Positions 1 through 9,400 of a DNA stretch of 43,119 bases are shown here, in pieces; the first letter of the stretch is position 1; each line of letters opens with the position of its first letter. The stretch lies in contig CBEVZC010000010.1 in NCBI GenBank assembly GCA_965554225.1, positions 1 through 43,119 on the forward strand. The letters are read 5' to 3'. Both the position numbers and the translations under genes were made by a program. Below the pieces are notes generated by a model. It searched no databases and was not told the DNA's origin. It saw nothing but the letters and a program-made list of their open reading frames with translations. The stretch is from BMS3ABIN04 sp965554225 (GTDB lineage Bacteria; Bacteroidota; Ignavibacteria; Ignavibacteriales; Melioribacteraceae).

Positions 1-25
1 AATAAATATACGTTTAACATAAAAA

Positions 26-691
26 TCATGCTTTCTTTTTTTTAAATAAAAATAATATAACAATAAGCAATACTCCTAAAGCTAAAGCGTAAATAATAGG
101 AGGAGTTTCCTTAAGTTTAAATGGAATATAAGTAGCGGTTATGGTTTTTCCTTTACCAATTTCGTCTAAAGAAAAATCCCAAATCAATTTATTATTCGAT
201 TTCGATGAAGCATTGTGACTAATAATTTCACCGGGTAAGTAATAAGTGTATTTAATTCTTATGGATTTTATGTTAAAACCAAATCCGGTTGCAAATGGGG
301 GAATAAATTGAGAAAAGATTTTTGTGTCGTCAGTACCTTCTTTAATTGATAGTTCATTGTTTTTAAAAGGTTTTAATAAATTTAGCGAGTCAAATTTGCT
401 GAATTCAAACTTAATTTGTGCATGTATTGTACTGTCGGTAAAATCTTTAAAAACTTTTACACCATTAATTTTAGTAAAAGAAGCAGAAAATTGATTAACA
501 AGAGTGTCTTTGTCGAAAATTCCTAATTGACTTATTAGTGAGGAGTCGTTTTTTGTGTAAAACTTCATCCAATAATGAATATAAGATTTCCCAGAATCAT
601 CAGTCTTGATTGTTGTTATTTGGGTGTAGTTTAAACATCCACTTAAGACTAGAACCAAAGAAAAAATCAGTATAAGGCTTTTCTTCTTCAT
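26..691 (-). CDS. Hypothetical lipoprotein with a C-terminal membrane anchor
   Basis: I do not recognise a family. The 221-aa product starts with a lipoprotein signal peptide: a Lys-rich start, a hydrophobic core and the lipobox LSGC, placing the lipidated cysteine at residue 19. The middle (about 20-190) is polar and probably beta-rich. Near the end there is a hydrophobic segment (about 197-215) followed by FKKKKA, which reads as a C-terminal transmembrane helix with a positive stop-transfer tail. Lipid at one end and a helix at the other would tether both termini. The arrangement resembles LppM-like or DUF3153-like lipoproteins, but I cannot confirm that. It is transcribed away from the fmdB-like gene and its downstream end lies near the window edge. 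Confidence 0.7.
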   Translation of the reverse strand: MKKKSLILIFSLVLVLSGCLNYTQITTIKTDDSGKSYIHYWMKFYTKNDSSLISQLGIFDKDTLVNQFSASFTKINGVKVFKDFTDSTIHAQIKFEFSKFDSLNLLKPFKNNELSIKEGTDDTKIFSQFIPPFATGFGFNIKSIRIKYTYYLPGEIISHNASSKSNNKLIWDFSLDEIGKGKTITATYIPFKLKETPPIIYALALGVLLIVILFLFKKKKA

Positions 692-811
692 AGATTGGGA
701 ACAATTTTAACACTAAAGATAATAAATTATCGGGAATTATTTAATTATTTATTTTAATGTAGCAAATAAGTAATTTTCGTATTCGATTTTACAAATATAT
801 GGAGATTAATT

Positions 812-1111
812 ATGCCGACATATGAATATAAATGTTTAAAGTGCGGAGAAGTATTTGAGGTGTTCCAAAAAATGTCCGACCCACCGTTAGAAAAATGCCC
901 TAAATGCGGGAGTGAAGTTAAAAGACTTATTGGTGCCGGTGCAGGTATAGTTTTTAAAGGTTCGGGATTTTACGAAACCGATTATAAACATAACCATTTC
1001 GCGGGAAGCAAAACGAAGACGAAAGAGTTGAAAAATAAAGAAACAAACAAAGCGGATACCAAGCCAAAGGAAACAAAAGAATCTTCCGATAAAGTTAAGA
1101 AGTCGGCATAA
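812..1111 (+). CDS. FmdB-family zinc ribbon protein
   Basis: This 99-aa protein begins MPTYEYKCLKCGEVFEV, the standard start of FmdB/CxxC_CXXC regulatory-domain proteins. Two CxxC pairs (CLKC at residues 8-11 and CPKC at about 29-32) should bind one zinc. The usual FmdB ending of a glycine-rich stretch and an aromatic GFYETDY follows, then a Lys/Glu/Thr-rich low-complexity tail (about 65-99) that is probably disordered. FmdB was named as a regulator of formamidase expression, but the role of most family members is unknown. A GGAG ribosome-binding site precedes the ATG. It is the only plus-strand gene in the left 25 kb and converges on the next gene with only 9 bases between them. Confidence 0.85.
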   Translation: MPTYEYKCLKCGEVFEVFQKMSDPPLEKCPKCGSEVKRLIGAGAGIVFKGSGFYETDYKHNHFAGSKTKTKELKNKETNKADTKPKETKESSDKVKKSA

Positions 1112-1124
1112 GTCGACTTCTTAA
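1095..1124. terminator. Shared hairpin between convergent genes
   Basis: An 11-bp perfect inverted repeat (TTAAGAAGTCG at 1095-1105, CGACTTCTTAA at 1114-1124) encloses an 8-base loop. It covers the last codons and stop of the fmdB-like gene and the stop codon of the opposing gene. T-tracts are weak on both sides, so it is either a bidirectional terminator or an mRNA 3'-end stabiliser. Confidence 0.6.
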
Positions 1125-4100
1125 AAATCCAATCCGATTGAGATATAGTATCGGGGTTGGGAAAAACCTTGAAAATTATATTTCCATGCAACATCAAATT
1201 TCCAAAGAAAAATAAAATACAACCTTGCTCCCAAACCCGTGCCTATCAACAAATCTTGTGTCTGCAAACTTCCAAATTTATCTTTTTTAAATAATCTTAG
1301 ACTTTTATTATCGTTCCAAGCAGTTCCGGCATCAATAAAAGCAACTCCAAGAATATTTCTAAATAGTATTGGTAAAGGTCCTGTTAATAAGTACCTAATT
1401 AGTGGCATTCTTAATTCAAGATTAAGCAAGCTATATTTTGTTCCAATTTGCTGGGCATAATCATATCCGCGAAGCGGAAGAGCAGGGGTTAAAAATGCAA
1501 AATCCGCAGCATTTCTTAAAGGTATATCTCCTGTTGCAAACGTTCTGTTTAGCCAACCTTCGGTGCCTCCCAAGAAAAATCTTTGCGGGTTAGCGCCTGC
1601 AGAATATCCGCCTGAAAGTCTAATAGCAAATGAATTATCAAACCAAAATCTGAAGTACTTTCTATAATCCCAAGTAGCTGATATAAAACTTTGCCTTGTT
1701 TTTCCAAAACCCGGATTCCCGAATAAAGTTAAGTTGTATCTTACACCTTCAATTGGCGAAGTGTAACCGAACATTGTATTGTCATGAACAAAACTAAATG
1801 AAGGAATAAAGAAAGTTGATCGGTCTGTAGGAACGGCAAGATTATCCAAATTTTCAGAGGATACGCTTTGCACACTTAACCCGGCGTCTATTCTGTAAAA
1901 TCTATTTATTGGCATTCTAGCAGAAATAATACCGCCAAAACTTCTAAATCGGTAAAGATCCGAACTAAATCCGTTTGAAAGATATACAAAACGTGCTGTA
2001 TGATATCCTTCAAATCCATAATCTATTTTTTTAGCTAGATAATAATATGCTAAACCATAATCACTATTCTTCAAATCAATTTGTAAGCTGGTTGTTCCGA
2101 TTAATCTATGGTTCCCTAAAACATCGCTAAATGTTAAAACTGTTGTTCCCAACAATCCGTACAGAGAACTATAGCCTGCATTTGCATAAATTAAATCCGG
2201 AGAAAAATTTACTTTGTATTTATTAACTAGGAAATTACCGTTTCTATCTAATTTTTCAGTGAAAAGCTTTTGCTTTTTTTGTACTAAACTAGTAGTATCG
2301 GCATTGAAATTCTCACCACCAAAAACAAAATGTTTATAACTGTCGGAAGCAGTTGTATCGGATTTTGATGTCTTCTCGCTATATTGCCCTGAGAAAAATT
2401 CAGGTGATTTTTTTTCATTTGTAGAATCTATAACGGTTGTTGTTATTTCTTGAAATGATAAAGTTGAATCTATTTCGGTTTCATTAGTATCTTTAACAGC
2501 AACAATTTTAGGTGGGTTTTCCTGATCTATCAATTTTTTCATAAATTTTGTCGGAACTAATTCTTTCCCGACGGGTTTCATATCAAACGGATTGTTAAGG
2601 AGAAAGATATTGTAGCCTCCTTTAAAAAGAGATGAAAATGCCATCTTTTTACCATCTTTTGAAAGAGAAAGCTGATTTATTCCATTTAAAGAGTTTGTAA
2701 TCGGTACAGCCGGTAATTCCAGAAGTGTGCTAACGGTATCGGTATCTGATAATGCAATCCTTTTTTTATAAATATTAGTAATCCCATTATAGTCTGAAGC
2801 AAATAACATTTCTTTTCCATCCGGAGAAACAACTGCAGAAGTTTCGTCTGAAAGTTTCCAATCCGTTAGTCTGGTAACGTTTTTACTATCAATATTTAAC
2901 ATGTACAAATCAAGATGAGTGTAATCAAGATTAGTCATTGTGTAACCATCTTGCTCGAAATTATTTTTATTATAACCTTTTCTATCAGAAGAAAAAATCA
3001 CTTTCCTGCTATCAGGCGTCCACGAAGGTTGATAGTCACTAAAAATATCTTGTGTAAGATTATCTAAATGTTTTGTCTTAAAATTATAAACATAAATATC
3101 TGACTCTTTCGAGTTGCTGCCGAGAAAAGCAATTTTATTTCCGTCAGGCGACCAACTTACCGATTCAATCCCATCTAATTTAAATGGAAGTGGTTCTTCC
3201 TCATCGGTTTCAGTATTAATTACGTAAATTTTATCGTACCCGTCGCTTTTTAATGAGAGCGCAATTCTTTTATTGTCAGGGGCCCAAGTAAGCGAAGGAT
3301 ATAGAACATTCAATTCTTCAAAATCTGCAGACTTGCCGCTTTCAACAACCCTTTTAATCATTTTACCATCGAATGAATTCATTATATAAACATCAAGATA
3401 AATATCTCTGTCTGAAATGAATGCAATCTTATCACCCTGAGGAGAAATTGCCGGACTGGTATTGTAAAATCCATTTGTTTTTTTATTGTTGGTTAATCTT
3501 TTTGAAAAATCGTCAGGGTCTTGCCGTTGATCAATAGCCGGCCAGTATTGTTTTTTAAGCGCCTTTTTCCATCTATCGTTAAGTTCATCCAACTTAAGAC
3601 CAAGGGTAGCCTTTAAGCCGGCATTCAAACTTCCTGCGCCCTTAACTCTACTTAAAAGTTCGCCTACCTTTTGTTTACCATAAGTATCGGCAATATATTT
3701 AAATAAAGATTGTCCGCCTCTATAAGCAAAATATCCCCCAAGTTGTTTTATGTCCGGTAAATATTCGCTGATGATCGCGTCGCTTAAAAACATATCGGAA
3801 TTAGTTTCCCATCCCATCGAGAGATATTCGGCCATACCCTCGTGATACCAAATAGGTAATTGTAAAGTTATTCCTTTTGCTATTATATTTTGGATTGTAC
3901 CGCCGTATAAAAAATCCCGCATTACCGCATGTACTAGCTCATGTCGAATAACATGTCTGAATTTGGAATAAGAGCCTTCAAATGGCAAAACCACTCTATT
4001 CTTGAAAGGTTCGGTAAAACCACCGGTCCCTTGACCCAAATAGCCCTGGGTTGTATTGGTTTCTTGAAAGTCGTTGTGAGAATTATAAACAATAATTGTT

Positions 4101-4336
4101 ATTCTGTTATTAATTTGATAATTTAATACATTTTCGTAATCATTTAAAGCATCCTCGGCAATTTTTGCCGCAAACTCTGCAATATCTCTACCTTGTTCGG
4201 TAAAATAAATATCAAAGTGCTTTGTTTGAATATATAACCAGCTAAACTCCTTGTATTGAACTTTGTTTTGCCCGAATTGTGCGAAACCAATTGAATTAGC
4301 CAATAACACTATTAGAAATATTTTTATGTAATTCAT
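1121..4336 (-). CDS. Metalloprotease-like / TolB-type propeller / outer-membrane barrel fusion protein
   Basis: The 1071-aa protein has three visible parts. After a signal peptide (cleavage probably after GFAQ, about residue 20) comes a peptidase-MA-like domain with HELVH at 132-136 and WYHEGMAEY at 163-171; H132, H136 and a downstream Glu would form a gluzincin-type zinc site. Residues about 285-600 contain repeated PD40/TolB-like blades (SPQGDKIAFISD, APDNKRIALS, SPDGNKIAFLG, TPDSRKVIFSSD). The C-terminal ~370 residues look like an Omp85/surface-antigen beta-barrel ending in the aromatic ISIGLDF. Such proteins are usually annotated as Tol biopolymer transport proteins, but the combination suggests an outer-membrane protein with periplasmic or surface protease-like and propeller domains. 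Its substrate is unknown. It lies 47 bases after rnr and may be the last gene of that operon. Confidence 0.8.
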   Translation of the reverse strand: MNYIKIFLIVLLANSIGFAQFGQNKVQYKEFSWLYIQTKHFDIYFTEQGRDIAEFAAKIAEDALNDYENVLNYQINNRITIIVYNSHNDFQETNTTQGYLGQGTGGFTEPFKNRVVLPFEGSYSKFRHVIRHELVHAVMRDFLYGGTIQNIIAKGITLQLPIWYHEGMAEYLSMGWETNSDMFLSDAIISEYLPDIKQLGGYFAYRGGQSLFKYIADTYGKQKVGELLSRVKGAGSLNAGLKATLGLKLDELNDRWKKALKKQYWPAIDQRQDPDDFSKRLTNNKKTNGFYNTSPAISPQGDKIAFISDRDIYLDVYIMNSFDGKMIKRVVESGKSADFEELNVLYPSLTWAPDNKRIALSLKSDGYDKIYVINTETDEEEPLPFKLDGIESVSWSPDGNKIAFLGSNSKESDIYVYNFKTKHLDNLTQDIFSDYQPSWTPDSRKVIFSSDRKGYNKNNFEQDGYTMTNLDYTHLDLYMLNIDSKNVTRLTDWKLSDETSAVVSPDGKEMLFASDYNGITNIYKKRIALSDTDTVSTLLELPAVPITNSLNGINQLSLSKDGKKMAFSSLFKGGYNIFLLNNPFDMKPVGKELVPTKFMKKLIDQENPPKIVAVKDTNETEIDSTLSFQEITTTVIDSTNEKKSPEFFSGQYSEKTSKSDTTASDSYKHFVFGGENFNADTTSLVQKKQKLFTEKLDRNGNFLVNKYKVNFSPDLIYANAGYSSLYGLLGTTVLTFSDVLGNHRLIGTTSLQIDLKNSDYGLAYYYLAKKIDYGFEGYHTARFVYLSNGFSSDLYRFRSFGGIISARMPINRFYRIDAGLSVQSVSSENLDNLAVPTDRSTFFIPSFSFVHDNTMFGYTSPIEGVRYNLTLFGNPGFGKTRQSFISATWDYRKYFRFWFDNSFAIRLSGGYSAGANPQRFFLGGTEGWLNRTFATGDIPLRNAADFAFLTPALPLRGYDYAQQIGTKYSLLNLELRMPLIRYLLTGPLPILFRNILGVAFIDAGTAWNDNKSLRLFKKDKFGSLQTQDLLIGTGLGARLYFIFLWKFDVAWKYNFQGFSQPRYYISIGLDF

Positions 4337-4383
4337 TTAAATTCCCATTGAAATTTTATGCAATAATAAAGAGATTATACATT

Positions 4384-6489
4384 TTATAAAAGTGTAAAAT
4401 CTATCTCTCTTTTTTCTTCATCAACCCTTACTAATTTAACATTTATCTTATCACCGAGTCGGAATTTCTTCCCATGCCTTTTGCCTTTCAGCATGTATTT
4501 TTTCTCATCAAAGATATAAAAGTCATCGTCAAGATCACGGATGCTTAGCAGTCCTTCAGCTAATGTATCGTTCAATTCAATAAAAAGACCAAAGTTTGTA
4601 ACCCCTGAAATAACTCCCGGAAATTCTTCTCCCAATTTTGTTTTAAGAAATTCCATCTGTTTTAGTTTTATTGAAAGTCGTTCTGCATTAGTAGCGCTTC
4701 TTTCCTGTTCGGAAGAATGCTCACATATATTATCCAGCTCTTTAAACCTGAATGATTTACCCGGAAGTTTGGCAGTATACTTATAAATTAATAAATGTAC
4801 AATCAAATCGGGAAATCTTCTAATTGGGGAAGTAAAATGTGTGTAGTATTTAAATGCTAAACCAAAGTGTCCGATATTTTTTGTTGAATAAATAGCTTTT
4901 GCCATAGAGCGGATAGCAATCTCGTTAACAACAGCTTCTTCAGGTTTCCCCTTAATCTGTTCAAGTAATTTTTGTAATGCTTTTGATTTATTCGCACTTG
5001 CCGGATCAAATGAATAACCTAAAGATTTTACAAAGTTTGCGAACTCATCTATTTTTTCTTTCGCAGGCAAATCGTGAACACGGTATACAAACGGAAGTGA
5101 GTTTTTATTTCCGGTTCGACTAACATGCTTTGCAATTATTTGATTTGCCAGTAACATGTATTCTTCTACCAAATGATTACTTTCTTTAATCTCTTTGATT
5201 TTTATGTTTTTTGTTGCTCCGTTTTTGTCGAGTTCAAATTGAACTTCCGGTGTAATAAAATTTATACTTCCTTTCTTAACACGCTTTGCTCTTAACAGTT
5301 TAGCCATGTGATTTAACAAAATCACTTGGGCGCTGAAATCACCTTCCTGTTCATCGATAATTTTTTGAACTTCATCATAAGTAAATCTTCTTTTACTATT
5401 GATAACAGATTTTTGTATCCGGTAGTTTATAATTTTTGCCGTAGGTGTCATTTCAACCAGGACGGAAAAGGTTAATCTGTCTTCATTCGGAACCAAAGAA
5501 CAAACTCCGTTAGATAGTTTTTCCGGAAGCATCGGTATAACTTTCCCAACAATATAAACACTAGTTGAACGTTTTCGCGCTTCATTAAAAAGTTCTGTTC
5601 CAGGTTGAACGTAGTGACTTACATCTGCAATGTGTATTCCCACTTGATAATTCCCGTTTCGCAATATTTCTATTGAAATGGCGTCATCAAAATCTTTAGC
5701 GGTTTTTGGATCGATAGTAAAAATTATTTTTTTTCGTAAATCAATCCGATTTAATAATTCTTCTTGAGAAACATTTACTTCAATCTTATCGGCTTCATCT
5801 AAAACGGCTTGAGGAAATTTATATCTCAAATTAAATTCGCGAGCAATTGAATATATTTCAGCATCGTAAGTACCTGCTCTGCCCAGGACATCTATAACAG
5901 TACCTTCGGGATTTAATGAATGAGAGTTCCAAGTGATTTTAGAAACTACAACTTTGTCGCCGCTCTTTGCTCCTTTTAATTTAGAATGAGCAATATAGAT
6001 GTTCCTATGAATTTTTTTATTGTCCGGAACAACAACATAAAAAGAATTCGATTTCTGCAATTTCCCTGTAATTTCAGAATGTGCTCTTTCAATAATAGTT
6101 ATAATTTGTCCTTCAATATTCTTCCCCCTTCGTTTTGCAAACAAGGAAATTTCAACAATATCACCATCAAATGCAGTTGCCAGATTTCTTTCGGCAATAA
6201 AAACATCCTTCATTTTAGAATTTTGGGGAGTGACAAAGCCGTAATTTTGATCAGCTATGATTGACAGTTTTCCAATAATATTTTTGATCAAACCTTTTTT
6301 ATTGTTTTTAGACAACTGGTATCTTTTCCCAACTTTTGTTAAAAATCCTTCTTTGTAAAGTTTATAAAGAACGGATTTTAATTCGGAATATTGCTGAGAA
6401 TTTTTAATACTTAAATTATTAGCAAGGTCTTGAGATTTTATCTTAACACCTTTGTTGTCTTCAAAGAAATTTTTTATACGCTTTTTCAT
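4384..6489 (-). CDS. rnr: Ribonuclease R (RNB-family 3'-5' exoribonuclease)
   Basis: RNase R degrades structured RNA from the 3' end in the cytoplasm and works in mRNA turnover and RNA quality control. The 701-aa sequence shows an N-terminal winged-helix region (about 1-60), cold-shock OB domains (about 70-200), the RNB catalytic core with the aspartate cluster in TIDPKTAKDFDDA (D260, D266, D268, D269 by my count), and a C-terminal S1 domain (about 620-700). It is shorter than the E. coli enzyme (about 810 aa) because it lacks the long basic tail, as is usual in this group. The ATG directly abuts the TAA of tamB (TAAATG), which implies translational coupling. Confidence 0.95.
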   Translation of the reverse strand: MKKRIKNFFEDNKGVKIKSQDLANNLSIKNSQQYSELKSVLYKLYKEGFLTKVGKRYQLSKNNKKGLIKNIIGKLSIIADQNYGFVTPQNSKMKDVFIAERNLATAFDGDIVEISLFAKRRGKNIEGQIITIIERAHSEITGKLQKSNSFYVVVPDNKKIHRNIYIAHSKLKGAKSGDKVVVSKITWNSHSLNPEGTVIDVLGRAGTYDAEIYSIAREFNLRYKFPQAVLDEADKIEVNVSQEELLNRIDLRKKIIFTIDPKTAKDFDDAISIEILRNGNYQVGIHIADVSHYVQPGTELFNEARKRSTSVYIVGKVIPMLPEKLSNGVCSLVPNEDRLTFSVLVEMTPTAKIINYRIQKSVINSKRRFTYDEVQKIIDEQEGDFSAQVILLNHMAKLLRAKRVKKGSINFITPEVQFELDKNGATKNIKIKEIKESNHLVEEYMLLANQIIAKHVSRTGNKNSLPFVYRVHDLPAKEKIDEFANFVKSLGYSFDPASANKSKALQKLLEQIKGKPEEAVVNEIAIRSMAKAIYSTKNIGHFGLAFKYYTHFTSPIRRFPDLIVHLLIYKYTAKLPGKSFRFKELDNICEHSSEQERSATNAERLSIKLKQMEFLKTKLGEEFPGVISGVTNFGLFIELNDTLAEGLLSIRDLDDDFYIFDEKKYMLKGKRHGKKFRLGDKINVKLVRVDEEKREIDFTLL

Positions 6490-9400
6490 TTAGAACCTAA
6501 ATTTATATTTGATAGCTAGTTCGCGAATTTTATCTTCTGTTGCCGTCTCAACAACAGGATCTTTTTGTTCAAGTCTAATTAAAAAATTTGGATTAAACAA
6601 ATATTCAAGTTTAATATTTGCCTTACCAATTTGAAAATACTGAGTATTGCCCCCGAAGCTGTATTTTATATTTTGGATCTTTCCGGAAAATTGTACTTCG
6701 CCGGACTTTTTCAATTGAATATTACTAATTACGTCTCCAAATGCAGAATGTACAAAAGATGTTAAAGTTGATCCCAATAATGAATAAGCCGCACTTTCTC
6801 CAATGGATGCAAGTTTGCTCTGCTGGGTTTGGTTTAAGTTTTTGTTAAGTGTTAGCTGTCCTAAAAGAATAAAGGAAATAGCATTTGATGCATTGTAGTT
6901 TAAGTTTGGGATATTGTTTTGAATATTCTCTCTGCCTACATAAACGGAAAATATATCTTTATTTGCTGATAGATTTTTACCCAATTTAGCAAGGGGACTC
7001 TTAATTTTTAGTTTTACAGCAACTTCCTCGGTTTTGCCTGCAGTGTATTCTTCTCCAATATAAGTTGCTACAACATCAAGATATGGATTAGTAATACTGT
7101 TCTCAAATCTGATAGAACCTTGAGCATCAAAAGTTTTGAAAAATTCTAATTTTGATCCGCCAAGTAATGTTAATTTTCCCTGAGCACGTGAAATACCATT
7201 GGTACTCTCAAATTTTAAGTTTCCTCTTGTTTCAACAATTAATTTTTGGTTAAGTACAGGTGATAAAATAAATTGCAGTTTTGCATCTTTATCAATATTA
7301 AAATTTACATCATAATCAAAATTTAAACTACTTAGTTCTTCTGCGTTATTGTTTTTTGTTGATGCTAACAGTTCATTCCTAAATTTTAATTCATTTCTTT
7401 GTATGTTAGTTGTATCTGCTATAAAGTTGTATTGAATTTTTCTATCGGATGAACCGGAACTGTTTTGTAATGCGGAATATGTAATATTTGCTCGTTCGAT
7501 ATTAATATTACCGGTTAAATTCGACCTTTTGCTTTGATAAGAATATCTTAACGGACCTTCGGACTTTATAAACAAATCACCATAAAAAAACGGGTTTACT
7601 TTTTTAGACTCTTCGCTTAATAAGGCAATACTTCCATTGGCAGAAAGTATGATTTTTTCTAAATTAAAACCTTTCAAATTTATTTTTCCTGTACCAATAA
7701 GCCGTCCACCATTTAATGTTGCTTTGTCGTTTTTTATAGTGATGTTATCAATTTTTACCGACTCATTGTCATATAATATGTTGGATGAAAAGTCGTATTT
7801 TAATCCTGAAAGATTAGCGATAAAACTACCATCAACAATTTTCATAAAGCCGGCTAAGTTCGGTTTTGAATAAGTCCCGGTTAATTTTACATCGGCTTTA
7901 AATAATCCTTTTAGGTTTCGTATATAAGGAATACTGTTTCCCAAAGATGCGAGATTAAAGTTTTTAGAATTTAAGTTTATATTTATTTGTCCGGATTTTG
8001 GGAAACGATCTTTGACATTGATAAAGCCTAAATCTATAGGTGCATATCCCGTTAATGTAAGCAAGGGTGCAGAAAAGGTTTTTGCCGAATCGACAAAACT
8101 TGTATTTATGTTTAATAATTGATTTGAATATCTTAAATTCGAAATTAGATTGCCGAAAATAGTCTTTCCGTAACCAATATTATCAACGTTAAGTTTTATA
8201 TCAATTTCAGGTGAGCCGACTGTTCCTGTAATATCGGTGTAAAGATTAAAATCCGCATCAAATTTTTGATCATTCGTTTGGAATAAATATTTACTCAATA
8301 TTTCACCCGGGAGATGGTTGACTTTAACTTTTATGTCCTGTTCACCGCTATTAAATAAAGTTCCTTCAAGACTTATGCTTGCACTATCTTTTTTTAGTAA
8401 AAAATCTTTCAATTTAATAAAATCATCAGTAAATACTACAGATGCCGGCGACTCGGTTTCCCATTCAACCTTATCAAGGTCAGCCCAAAGATAATCAATA
8501 TTAATAATTTCTTTATCAGCCTGCATTTCTACAGTTCCTTCCAGTTCTGTTTGTAATTGATCGGCAAGAGCTGCGCTGAGGTTGTAAAACAGCTTGCTCT
8601 GGTTAAAAATTATATCTGCGTTAATATTTTTAAAATCATTGTTGTAATAAATTCTTTTTCCATTAATTGAAACAGAGCCGAAAAGTTTATCAAAGGAAAG
8701 CGTATTATTATCTCTGTTAAAATGAATATCCGTACTTATACCGGAAAGATAAGTAAGGGTTCCATTTTTCTTGCTTAAAAAATAGTCCAAATTTAAATTG
8801 GTGGAAATTGCAAAATTATTAGAATCGTTTTCTACTTTGCCGTTTCCGTAACCTTCGATATCCAGTTTATCATTGTCAGTTAAAATTGCTAATAGATCAA
8901 GATCTTTAAATTTGAAATTGTAGTTAAACTTTAATTTACTTCTCGCAATTTCAGGAATTATAGGATTCGTCAATATAACTTCATTGGAATCCGATATTAA
9001 ATTTACAGGATTTAATTCTTGAATTTTCGTTTTGATAATATTACTTATTGTGCCGTTTTCATAAGTCAAAAGATTAATTGCTTTCGATAAAGAAAAATTA
9101 CCGGAAATATTAAAATCAATAAGATCTGAAAGCAAGTTTATTTCTCTTAAGTTTTTATTTTCTCTTAATTGCAGTTTAACATCGGTGTTATCAATAAAGT
9201 GACCCGAGTAAGTTGAGGAATCAAGCTTTACTGTAAAGTCAGCATTCATGGAATCAATATCTAATGATTTACCGACAGCGTTAAATGTAAAATTTAAATT
9301 CGAATTATCTGTAGAATCATGTGTAAAAGAAGCTACGTTCAAATTAGTTGAACTTCCATATAAATTATAAATAGGATTTTTTTTGTTCATTAAATCCAAG

